NCBI GenBank assembly: GCA_029268325.1
Contig: JAJUGC010000169.1
Location: 1 to 5,647, forward strand
Length of the DNA: 5,647 bases
Origin: Gammaproteobacteria bacterium
GTDB lineage: Bacteria > Pseudomonadota > Gammaproteobacteria > Pseudomonadales > Oleiphilaceae
Direction: 5' to 3'
A program made the translations under genes and the position numbers. Numbering within the stretch: position 1 is the stretch's first letter; every line of letters begins with the position of its first letter. Of the stretch, positions 1-5,591 are shown piece by piece. The notes under the pieces were generated by a model, which had not been told where the DNA came from, ran no database searches, and saw only the letters and a program-made list of their open reading frames with translations.

Positions 1-19
1 ATCTTCTCGAGCGGCCCTT

Positions 20-1555
20 ATGACAACAGCAATTTCCACCATAGTCGACCTTCTGGTTATCGGCGGCGGCATCAATGGAACCGGTGTGGCTGCCGACGCT
101 GCCGGACGAGGCCTAAGCGTACTTCTGTGCGAACAGAACGATCTGGCCTCTGCCACCTCCTCGGCCAGCAGCAAGCTGATCCATGGCGGCCTGCGCTATC
201 TGGAGCATTATGAATTCCGGCTGGTCAAGGAATCCCTGGCAGAACGGGAAGTACTGCTGAGAATCGCTCCACACCTGGTGCAGCCCCTGCGCTTCACCCT
301 TCCCCATCGCCCCCACCTGCGCCCTGCCTGGATGCTGCGCTCCGGGCTGTTTCTCTACGACCACCTGAGCAAGCGCGCCATCTTGCCATCAGCCCATGGG
401 GTACGCTTCGATGCCAGCAGCCCCTTGAAGGAAGACATCAAGCGGGGCTTTGAGTATTCCGATTGCTGGGTCGACGATGCACGATTGGTGGTTAGCAATG
501 CCTTGGCCGCACACCACCACGGCGCCCAGATCCTCACCCGCCACCGTTGCCTTGCCGCCCGGCGCGACCCCAGCACCCACCTGTGGCAGGTTAGCCTGGA
601 AGATCAACGCAGCGGCGCCCGGCGAACGGTGTATGCCAAGGCCCTGGTGAATGCCGCAGGCCCCTGGATCAACCAGGTGTTTTCAGAAACCCTGGATCTC
701 CCCTCACCCCGTAGGATCCGCCTGATCAAGGGAAGCCACATCATCGTGCCCCGCTTCCACTCCTATCCGGGCGCCTTTATCCTGCAGAACACAGACCAGC
801 GCATCGTCTTTGTACTGCCCTATCAGGACGATTTCCACCTGATTGGCACCACGGATGAGGAATACCACGGGGATCCGAGCCAAGTCAGCATCAGCCCGGA
901 CGAAATCCAATATTTATTGACCGTGGTAAATGACCACTTCAAAGCCCAGTTGGAGGCAAGCCAGATTGTCAGCCACTACTCGGGCGTCCGCCCTCTGTGT
1001 GATGATGAGTCTTCCGATCCATCCGCCATCACCCGCGACTACACCCTGGAACTGCTCCACCATCAGGGAAGCTGTCCCTTATTGGCAATTTTTGGCGGCA
1101 AGATCACCACTTACCGCCGCCTGGCAGAAGCAGCCTTGAGCCGGCTCCAACCCTATTTCCCCCGGATGGGGAGCGCCTGGACCGCCTACCACCCGTTACC
1201 CGGCGCCTCGACAGAGACTCCTACCCAGGAGGCGGTTCGACAACGTATCCAGCAAGCCCACCCTTGGCTGCCATCGAGCCTGCTGGAGCGTTTCAGCCGG
1301 AGCTATGGCACCCTGTGCCTGATGTTCCTGCAAGGCATTACCGGAGAGGAAGAACTAGGCCAGGATTTCGGCCATGGTCTATATCAGGCGGAGGTCGATT
1401 ACTTGAGAACACAGGAATGGGCCTATGAGGTGGACGATATTCTATGGCGGCGCACCAAACTAGGCCTTAAGTTCGATGCCCAGCAACGGGAGAAACTGGA
1501 GCGCTATCTGCAAGGCCTGCCCCAGGTACGACAGGATCGCTCGGCCCGTTCTTAA
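20..1555 (+). CDS. glpD: Aerobic glycerol-3-phosphate dehydrogenase (GlpD), FAD-dependent
   Basis: This enzyme oxidises sn-glycerol-3-phosphate to dihydroxyacetone phosphate at the inner face of the cytoplasmic membrane and passes electrons through FAD to the quinone pool. The protein is 511 aa, close to the roughly 500 aa usual for the family, and looks complete. The N-terminal Rossmann motif GGGINGTG is at residues 15-22, with the ribose-binding Glu at E38. The block SSASSKLIHGGLRYLEH (about 47-63) matches E. coli GlpD almost residue for residue. Arg59 and Arg324 (in YSGVRPL, 320-326) correspond to the two substrate-phosphate-binding arginines known from the E. coli structure. FGGKITTYR follows, and then the C-terminal DAO_C-type helical domain with EDFGH-like and WRRTK-like blocks. 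The ATG at 20 lies a few residues before the FAD motif, as in E. coli. Its ribosome-binding site is weak (GAG at about 9-11), and only 19 bases precede it, so promoter and upstream glp genes cannot be seen. The gene ends tail to tail with the kinase gene, sharing TTAA. Confidence 0.97.
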   Translation: MTTAISTIVDLLVIGGGINGTGVAADAAGRGLSVLLCEQNDLASATSSASSKLIHGGLRYLEHYEFRLVKESLAEREVLLRIAPHLVQPLRFTLPHRPHLRPAWMLRSGLFLYDHLSKRAILPSAHGVRFDASSPLKEDIKRGFEYSDCWVDDARLVVSNALAAHHHGAQILTRHRCLAARRDPSTHLWQVSLEDQRSGARRTVYAKALVNAAGPWINQVFSETLDLPSPRRIRLIKGSHIIVPRFHSYPGAFILQNTDQRIVFVLPYQDDFHLIGTTDEEYHGDPSQVSISPDEIQYLLTVVNDHFKAQLEASQIVSHYSGVRPLCDDESSDPSAITRDYTLELLHHQGSCPLLAIFGGKITTYRRLAEAALSRLQPYFPRMGSAWTAYHPLPGASTETPTQEAVRQRIQQAHPWLPSSLLERFSRSYGTLCLMFLQGITGEEELGQDFGHGLYQAEVDYLRTQEWAYEVDDILWRRTKLGLKFDAQQREKLERYLQGLPQVRQDRSARS

Positions 1556-3120
1556 GCGGGCTGCTTACGGGGCCAGATCAGGGTGAACCGGGCTCCCCCC
1601 AGCTCACTGCGCCCCAAGAATGCCTGGCCACCGTGCCAGTACAGGATACGGCGGACAATGGACAACCCCAGGCCATAGCCTCCCGAGCTTCGGGTCCGGC
1701 TATCATCCAGGCGAGAGAATGGGGTAAACACCCGCTCCCAGTCTTCCTCTGGAATACCCGGGCCATCATCCTCCACATCGATCCGGCAGGTATCAGCCTC
1801 AAAGCAGCAAGCCACCCGGATGCGGCTGTTGGCATAGCGCAGGGCATTGCCCACCAGGTTTTGCAAGGCCCGGTGGATATAGCGAGGTTCCACCTCCGAC
1901 AATTCCCAATGCTCCGAGTCCGGGCTGAAACTGGTCTCGATGTGGATATTGGGCTTCAGGGTGCCTTGCTCCTTGACCACCTGCTCGACAACCTTCCTGA
2001 TATTGATTTCCTGGAAGTCCAGGATGGGACCGCCCTGCTCTAAACGGGCATAGGTCAGGATCTCGTCAATCAGCTCGTTCAGCTCCTGGATGTCCGAGTC
2101 GATGCCGGCGAGCTGCTTTTCCATGGAGGCCCGGTCCGGACAATCTTCAATCATCTGGACCCCAAAGCGGATACGGGCGACCGGCGTGCGAAGCTCATGG
2201 GAAACGGCGTGAATCATTTCCCGCTGGACATGGACCAGCCGCTGGATATGTTCCGCCATACTGTTGAACACCTTACCCAAACGCCCGATGGCATCGAGCC
2301 TGGACTCTTCAATCCGGGCATCCAGCTCGCCACGGGCAATACGGCTGGCCACGGTTTCCAGCGTCCGTAACCGATAGTCCAGAGCATTTAACAGGAAATA
2401 GACTGCCAACCCCACCACAAAGGCAGTCACGGCAATCAAGGCAAGGACAACCGGCCAGCCGAAGCCATGGAAATATGGCTGGGCGGCACTGAGCAAATAG
2501 CGGTTATCCCCCAGGCGCACCAAGGTCACCTGGCGGGAGTTGACGTAGTCTTCATAAGCGATCCAGCCCCGTTGCTCCAGGCGCTGGCGGGCCGGCAGGG
2601 AAATCTGCGGCAGCTCATTGGCGGAAACCAGACGAGGCTCGATGGGAAAATGCTGGGCCAGTATGGGCAGGGCTTGCTCCTGCCCCGCCGGCGAAAGGGC
2701 CTGAACCTGCGTTGCCAGCAGGCGCGCCATCAATAGATTGATATCCCGATAAAGGTTGGGAAAGAAGCCGGTGACCAGTTGCCCATCACGGCCCTGGATG
2801 ACCACTTGAGAGCCGGTGTGGCTGGTATCCACCAGGGTATGGCCATACTGGAGACGCTCACGCTGCACAGCCGACAGTTTCAGACTGGCCCGCTCCCGGT
2901 GGCGGATCTCCACGCCTTCCGGCTGAATAGCCGCCACCAGCGAGGCCGAGTCCGTCCCCTCATGACTGGCCAGCCAGCGGAACAGAGGAGCGGCCAAATC
3001 CTCCTGATAATGTTTAAAGCGCACGTGATTAAGGCCATGAAACAACAGCAGGCACAATAATGACGCGGCCAGCAACGCCGCGAACACGCCACCGAAGACA
3101 CGGATGAAAAGACTATTCAC
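1552..3120 (-). CDS. Sensor histidine kinase, RstB-like
   Basis: This is the membrane sensor kinase partner of the response regulator encoded just upstream. Of its 522 residues, about 8-29 form a first membrane segment, 30-220 a periplasmic region and 222-247 a second membrane segment. A HAMP linker (about 245-298) and a HisKA domain follow, with SHELRTP and phospho-accepting His308. The HATPase domain has an N box with Asn425 (GNALRY), a G1 box EDDGPG (450-455) and a G2 box GGYGLG (480-485). The kinase core resembles E. coli RstB (LTYARL, FxRLDxSRxRSxGGxGLGL, ELGGARF), but E. coli RstB is only about 430 aa. The extra length is mainly in the sensor region, so the signal may differ. Translation starts at GTG (3118-3120), with GAG five bases upstream and an in-frame TGA three codons before it, so no longer start exists. 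It lies 57 bp after the regulator gene, probably in one operon. The family is certain; orthology to RstB is inferred. Confidence 0.95.
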   Translation of the reverse strand: MNSLFIRVFGGVFAALLAASLLCLLLFHGLNHVRFKHYQEDLAAPLFRWLASHEGTDSASLVAAIQPEGVEIRHRERASLKLSAVQRERLQYGHTLVDTSHTGSQVVIQGRDGQLVTGFFPNLYRDINLLMARLLATQVQALSPAGQEQALPILAQHFPIEPRLVSANELPQISLPARQRLEQRGWIAYEDYVNSRQVTLVRLGDNRYLLSAAQPYFHGFGWPVVLALIAVTAFVVGLAVYFLLNALDYRLRTLETVASRIARGELDARIEESRLDAIGRLGKVFNSMAEHIQRLVHVQREMIHAVSHELRTPVARIRFGVQMIEDCPDRASMEKQLAGIDSDIQELNELIDEILTYARLEQGGPILDFQEINIRKVVEQVVKEQGTLKPNIHIETSFSPDSEHWELSEVEPRYIHRALQNLVGNALRYANSRIRVACCFEADTCRIDVEDDGPGIPEEDWERVFTPFSRLDDSRTRSSGGYGLGLSIVRRILYWHGGQAFLGRSELGGARFTLIWPRKQPA

Positions 3121-3168
3121 GCGCGCTCAACTTACTCCATCCAGGAGAACTGATAGGCCGGGCATAAG

Positions 3169-3190
3169 GAGGGAGGCTCAAGCCTCCTTC
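3169..3190 (-). other. Inverted repeat centred on the response-regulator stop codon
   Basis: Perfect 7-bp arms GGAGGCT (3172-3178) and AGCCTCC (3181-3187) flank two bases, so the centre sits on the TGA stop (3178-3180). One mismatch further out, two more base pairs extend it. No T-run follows on the - strand, so it is not a normal terminator. A hairpin here could stabilise mRNA or adjust the ratio of regulator to kinase. That role is inference; only the symmetry is seen. Confidence 0.4.
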
Positions 3191-3951
3191 ACAAACAGGT
3201 ATCCTTTACTGCGAACTGTCTTGATGCGACGGGGATGCACCGGGTCATCGCCAATCTTGGGCCGGATTCTGGAGACCCGCACGTCGATAGAGCGGTCCTG
3301 GCCATCGTACTCGATGCCTCGCAGGGCCGTGAAAATCTCCTCCCGACTGAGCACCCGACCGGCGTTGCGGGCCAGCAGCCACAGCAAGTCAAACTCAGCA
3401 CTGGTCAGATCAATGCTCTCGTCATTCAGCCAGGCCTCCCGCATGGCCCGATCCACGACCAGGTTATTGAAAACCAGCCGTACCGGTTCGCCATCCTCCC
3501 GCTCCGGAGAATCTTGCCGTGCCAGTTCATTCTGCTCTTTGACCCGTCGCAACAGCGCCCGGATCCGGGCCAGCAGTACGCGAGGGCGCACCGGTTTGCC
3601 CATGTAATCATCCGCGCCCATTTCCAGACCCAGAACCTGGTCCAGATCATCCGTCCGCGCCGTCAACATCAGGATCGGGCCATTGTAGCGGGGGCGTACC
3701 CGCCGACAAATGGACAACCCGTCCTCACCGGGCAGCATCAGATCCAGTACGACCAAATCCGGCTGTTCGTTTTGGATTCGCTCCACGGCAACTGAACCAT
3801 TTGATTCGATAGAAACAACCAGCCCGTTACTTTCCAGATACTCCTTCGTCAGATTCGCCAGTCGTTCATCATCTTCAACGATCAATATGCGCCAAGCTTC
3901 GTTATTATCCACACTACAAATCTCTAGGGTTATTGGATGTTCAGAGACCAT
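3178..3951 (-). CDS. OmpR/PhoB-family response regulator, RstA-like
   Basis: This is the DNA-binding regulator of the pair. The receiver domain covers about residues 20-137, with acidic pocket E26/D27, phospho-accepting Asp70 (VVLDLMLPGEDG), switch Thr97 and Lys119 (KPVRP in place of the common KPF). A linker of about 20 residues leads to a winged-helix domain at about 158-255. The segment LRGIEYDGQDRSIDVRVSRI and the ending RIKTVRSKGYLF match E. coli RstA closely. The start is uncertain. ATG at 3949-3951 gives 257 aa, but its nearest purine-rich tract (AAAAGGG) is about 13 bases away and is buried in a hairpin. GTG at 3910-3912 would begin VDNNEAWRILIVEDD, which fits the usual short N-terminus of the family, and has a GAG nine bases upstream. 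I give the ATG as the outer bound and think the GTG (244 aa) is at least as likely. The gene leads an operon with the kinase. Confidence 0.95.
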   Translation of the reverse strand: MVSEHPITLEICSVDNNEAWRILIVEDDERLANLTKEYLESNGLVVSIESNGSVAVERIQNEQPDLVVLDLMLPGEDGLSICRRVRPRYNGPILMLTARTDDLDQVLGLEMGADDYMGKPVRPRVLLARIRALLRRVKEQNELARQDSPEREDGEPVRLVFNNLVVDRAMREAWLNDESIDLTSAEFDLLWLLARNAGRVLSREEIFTALRGIEYDGQDRSIDVRVSRIRPKIGDDPVHPRRIKTVRSKGYLFVKEA

Positions 3952-3986
3952 CGTTCGGCCACAGCCCTTTTGGGGCCGCTCGAACG
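3952..3986 (-). promoter_or_regulatory. Hairpin ending directly before the regulator ATG
   Basis: Arms CGTTCG (3952-3957) and CGAACG (3981-3986) pair perfectly. Inside them, CCC-TTTT-GGG (3965-3974) forms a second small stem, and CGGCC/GGCCG offers an alternative fold. On the - strand the structure ends on the base before the ATG and encloses AAAAGGG, the only Shine-Dalgarno-like tract near that ATG. Read on the + strand it is followed by TATTTTTT, like an intrinsic terminator for antisense transcription coming out of the regulator gene. Both readings are possible; the pairing itself is direct observation. Confidence 0.45.
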
Positions 3987-3997
3987 TATTTTTTCAG

Positions 3998-4012
3998 TCG
4001 GTATTTTACCGA
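3998..4012 (-). repeat. Small perfect inverted repeat in the regulator leader
   Basis: TCGGTA (3998-4003) and TACCGA (4007-4012) pair perfectly around TTT. It lies about 50 bp upstream of the regulator ATG, between AT-rich stretches (ATTTTT on its 5' side on the - strand, AAAAAA on its 3' side). It could be an operator or an RNA hairpin. It does not match the published RstA box as I remember it. Confidence 0.35.
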
Positions 4013-4052
4013 TTAAAAATATCTGCAAATATCTAGTAGATAGCTCTGCACA

Positions 4053-4058
4053 AGTATA
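4053..4058 (-). promoter_or_regulatory. Candidate -10 box for the regulator-kinase operon
   Basis: TATACT on the - strand differs from TATAAT at one position and lies about 100 bp upstream of the regulator ATG. No good -35 hexamer sits 16-18 bp upstream. This is what an activator-dependent promoter would look like, and three palindromes lie about 40-75 bp upstream of the box. TAAAAT at about 4003-4008 is an alternative -10 with an equally poor -35. This is a guess from motif inspection only. Confidence 0.25.
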
Positions 4059-4094
4059 ACGGCTATTACAAAATTTACCTGATTAAACACTTGA

Positions 4095-4131
4095 TTGCGT
4101 ACGCAAACCAAGACTTGGTTGGCAACTTGCC
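4095..4131. promoter_or_regulatory. Three abutting perfect palindromes, possible operator cluster
   Basis: TTGCGTACGCAA (4095-4106), AACCAAG-A-CTTGGTT (4106-4120) and GGCAA-C-TTGCC (4121-4131) follow each other with no gap, and the first two share one A. Their centres are about 12.5-13 bp apart. If the TATACT at 4053-4058 is the -10 box, the centres lie near -55, -67 and -80, where activators bind. The three differ in sequence, so they need not be sites for one protein. They could also form RNA hairpins in a transcript reading through from the isomerase gene. Confidence 0.4.
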
Positions 4132-4434
4132 CTATTCCTGTTCTACTTATGCAATCCTAGCCCAGTAATCCTGGTCCTGCCCAAATGGGTATATTCTGCC
4201 CCACCGAGCTGCTTACAAAATGACCAGCCACCATATCACGGAGTTTAGGCTTTGCCCGTCAGGGTAAACGCTGAGTTGAAATCCCGGCAGTATCGACTAC
4301 CCAACGAGCCGTCATTTCCGGCCCCAATCTGATCGGTACCAACAAGGACTCAAGAGTAAACGTTTAAGACCGGAATAACTGGATTATTTCTTACGATCAG
4401 TAAGCCAACAGCATAAAGACATCCCGGCATTCCT

Positions 4435-4516
4435 TGTAGCGCACGGGGTTCCCCTGAAGGGGCCGTGTCGGATGAAACACTGGGCGAACGGGCGCAGGCA
4501 CTTCGTGCCCGCTACA
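4435..4516. repeat. REP-like inverted doublet (REPIN/BIME-type)
   Basis: The element is bounded by TGTAGCG (4435-4441) and its exact inverse CGCTACA (4510-4516). Each half has a GTAG tetranucleotide at its outer edge followed by an imperfect palindrome. The left half has CACGG/CCGTG (4442-4446, 4463-4467) around CCCC-TGAA-GGGG; the right half has GGCAC-TTC-GTGCC (4497-4509). A GTAG-like head plus hairpin, arranged head-outward in pairs, is the known layout of RAYT-associated REP elements. It starts 4 bp after the isomerase stop codon, a typical extragenic location. No poly-T follows, so it is not an ordinary terminator, though it may protect mRNA ends. The two palindromes differ, which is unusual for a REPIN. 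Copy number elsewhere in the genome cannot be seen. Confidence 0.55.
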
Positions 4517-4520
4517 GACG

Positions 4521-4979
4521 TCAGGCACGCAATGGCTGCCCAAGGCGCTCTTCTTCGGCCGTCGCGTCCCGGACGTTGTAAATCTGCAACTCGAAATGTA
4601 ACGTCAGGCCTGCCAGGGGATGGTTCGCATCCACCACAGCCTCATCGCCTTCCACGGACAACACCCGGACCACCTGGGTCTCCACTCCTGACTTAGTCTG
4701 GAAAATCATGCCGGCCCGCACTTCGTCCACATCATCGAACTGGCTGACCGGCACTTTTTGCACCAATTCAGGATCCCGGCGCCCATAGCCCAGCTCCGGC
4801 GGAATACGGACATCCAGCGCATCGCCAACCTCGCGCCCCTTCACAGCCTGCTCCAGGCCGGGCACCACCTGGCCGGCGCCTTCCATAAAGATCAGTGGCT
4901 CACCGCCAATCGAGGTGTCCACCACCTCACCTGCGGCGTTCTTTAAGCGGTAATGAACTTCATAGACCTTACGCGCCAT
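4521..4979 (-). CDS. FKBP-type peptidyl-prolyl cis-trans isomerase, SlyD-like
   Basis: This is a predicted cytoplasmic proline isomerase and chaperone of 152 aa with no signal peptide. The FKBP half comprises residues 1-69 plus the returning strand near 130-145, with VVDTS (19-23), PLIFMEGAGQVVPGLEQAV (28-46), the block GREVGD (48-53) and PPELGYG (60-66). The insert-in-flap domain lies about 70-125 (LVQKVP, VGM/AGMIF-type block, VVDANHPLAG). This order is that of SlyD. E. coli SlyD is 196 aa with a long His/Cys-rich metal-binding tail. Here the protein stops at LGQPLRA with no His or Cys tail, so nickel handling as in hydrogenase maturation is not supported. The ATG at 4977-4979 has AGGAGG five bases upstream. 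A sigma70-type promoter lies directly before the gene, so it is probably monocistronic. The family call is firm; the client proteins are unknown. Confidence 0.95.
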   Translation of the reverse strand: MARKVYEVHYRLKNAAGEVVDTSIGGEPLIFMEGAGQVVPGLEQAVKGREVGDALDVRIPPELGYGRRDPELVQKVPVSQFDDVDEVRAGMIFQTKSGVETQVVRVLSVEGDEAVVDANHPLAGLTLHFELQIYNVRDATAEEERLGQPLRA

Positions 4980-4984
4980 GTACC

Positions 4985-4990
4985 CCTCCT
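4985..4990 (-). promoter_or_regulatory. Ribosome-binding site of the SlyD-like gene
   Basis: AGGAGG, continuing as GG, lies five bases before the ATG at 4979. It is a near-perfect Shine-Dalgarno, the strongest in this window, and fixes the start. It suggests high translation compared with the weakly initiated regulator and kinase genes. Confidence 0.85.
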
Positions 4991-5005
4991 CATAAACAAA
5001 CCGCG

Positions 5006-5033
5006 ATTATACAGGATCATCCGGTTCTGACAG
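5006..5033 (-). promoter_or_regulatory. Sigma70-type promoter of the SlyD-like gene
   Basis: On the - strand, CTGTCA (5028-5033; 4 of 6 matches to TTGACA) is followed after 16 bp by a perfect TATAAT (5006-5011). Transcription would start near 5000, giving a leader of about 20 nt that carries the strong ribosome-binding site. Location, spacing and the perfect -10 box make it the best promoter in the window. Confidence 0.75.
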
Positions 5034-5039
5034 CATGAG

Positions 5040-5096
5040 AAAAGGAAAAGCCCCAGCCAATACGCTTCGGCCTGCCTGGCCTGACGTGTTGCTGGG
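5040..5096 (-). terminator. Probable intrinsic terminator of the small exported protein gene
   Basis: On the - strand, downstream of the stop at 5119, CCCAGC (pairing 5091-5096) and GCTGGG (5052-5057) enclose two inner stems: ACG/CGT (5085-5087 with 5062-5064) and GGCC/GGCC (5078-5081 with 5069-5072). The arms line up symmetrically around AGGCA. CTTTTCCTTTT (5040-5050) follows two bases after the outer stem. The internal loops and the CC interruption of the T-tract make it imperfect. It separates this gene from the promoter at 5006-5033. Confidence 0.5.
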
Positions 5097-5118
5097 AATA
5101 AAGAAGAGTGGGCTAGGG

Positions 5119-5472
5119 TTAGAAACTATAGCTCAGGCTAAAGAGTACGTCGTCGTCACTGACGAGGAGATCAAATTCAGAGTCACGCAAGACATGGATC
5201 AGAGAAGCACTTCGACGCTCCTCGGATGAAGAGCCAAACCAGTCGCCCACACCCCTGAACAGCTGGCCGCCCAGGCGCCCCATCAGAAGCTCGGCAGATT
5301 CCCGGTTGCTGACTTCAGCAGGCTTCACGTTCGCATTGTCCAGGCCGATCTGCAGGATCGATTGCTGATCCAGATAGCGCTCCAGGTCGTCGGCAAATGC
5401 CTTATTGATTCCCAGCATTCCGACAGCCAGGTTCAACGCCAGCAAGACCAAGAAAACTCGGTACAGCATCAT
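5119..5472 (-). CDS. Small exported protein of unknown function
   Basis: I do not recognise this family. The product is 117 aa (116 from the second ATG). A classical Sec signal peptide covers residues 1-27: Arg5, a hydrophobic core at about 6-22, and AFA before DD, a good signal peptidase I site (27/28). The core has no lipobox cysteine and the whole protein has no Cys. The mature part, about 90 residues, is mixed polar and acidic, with a Gly-rich stretch RLGGQLFRGVGDWFG (about 66-80). The last nine residues, VLFSLSYSF, alternate hydrophobic and polar and end in Phe, like the beta-signal of outer-membrane barrel proteins. Two ATGs are adjacent at 5467-5472; GAGG at about 5477-5480 is 4 nt from the first and 7 nt from the second, so the second is slightly favoured. 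The signal peptide and ribosome-binding site argue that the gene is real. It appears to be transcribed alone, ending at the hairpin near 5040-5096. Confidence 0.75.
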   Translation of the reverse strand: MMLYRVFLVLLALNLAVGMLGINKAFADDLERYLDQQSILQIGLDNANVKPAEVSNRESAELLMGRLGGQLFRGVGDWFGSSSEERRSASLIHVLRDSEFDLLVSDDDVLFSLSYSF

Positions 5473-5536
5473 TTATCCTCAACATTCGATATCCATCCCA
5501 TGGAGCCGCTATCTTTTGCGAAGCAACCATGCCCAC

Positions 5537-5578
5537 ACCTATGGCAGTCCACACACGTCGGTAGTACTGCACATAGGT
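5537..5578 (-). promoter_or_regulatory. 12-bp stem hairpin upstream of the small exported protein
   Basis: ACCTATGGCAGT (5537-5548) pairs with ACTGC-A-CATAGGT (5566-5578), 12 base pairs interrupted by one bulged A at 5571, around a 17-nt loop. It lies 65-106 bp upstream of the start. No T-run follows on either strand, so it is not a terminator. It could be a protein-binding site or a 5'-leader hairpin. The symmetry is seen directly; the role is inferred. Confidence 0.5.
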
Positions 5579-5591
5579 ATAACCCCTGTTG

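Larger units (their letters stand above)
3952..4520. other. 569-bp intergenic region, palindrome-rich, no gene seen
   Basis: Between the isomerase and the response regulator I find no convincing reading frame in either direction and no tRNA or rRNA-like fold. The region is more AT-rich than the genes up to about 4440. It holds the leader hairpins near 3952-4012, a perfect TATCTA-G-TAGATA (4030-4042), three abutting palindromes (4095-4131), CCCA-AA-TGGG (4180-4189), TTTGCCC-GTCA-GGGTAAA (4251-4268, one G-T pair), TAAACGTTTA (4357-4366), CTTAC-GATCA-GTAAG (4390-4404) and the REP-like doublet (4435-4516). It most likely carries the promoter and operators of the regulator operon; a small RNA cannot be excluded. 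Confidence 0.6.

Noticed and set aside
7..17. 11-bp TCGAGCGGCCC before glpD, also present on the - strand before the response regulator (about 3973-3983)
   Set aside because: Several shared 11-mers are expected by chance in a window of this size when both strands are compared, so no shared regulatory motif is claimed.
1633..2043. 136-residue + strand open frame inside the kinase gene
   Set aside because: It is opposite the conserved HATPase and HisKA region and shows no domain or ribosome-binding site of its own.
3684..3704. TGTAGCGGG followed by a small GCGGG/CCCGC palindrome, resembling the REP heads at 4435-4516
   Set aside because: It lies inside the receiver domain coding sequence (about CRRVRPRYNGP), where the protein is conserved, so the resemblance is most simply coding coincidence.
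3104..3795. Long + strand open frames antisense to the response regulator (3104-3607 and 3235-3795)
   Set aside because: The - strand frame is an unmistakable OmpR-family regulator with all key residues. The opposing frames have no recognisable domains and are explained by GC-rich codon use.
4016..4042. TATCTAGTAGATA followed by ATTTTT on the - strand as an intrinsic terminator upstream of the regulator
   Set aside because: The stem is all A-T except one pair and has a one-base centre, so it would be too weak to stop transcription. It is better listed as one of the palindromes of the intergenic region.
5035..5229. 64-residue + strand open frame starting at 5035
   Set aside because: It has no clear ribosome-binding site and runs across the terminator hairpin and into the end of the exported protein gene on the other strand.
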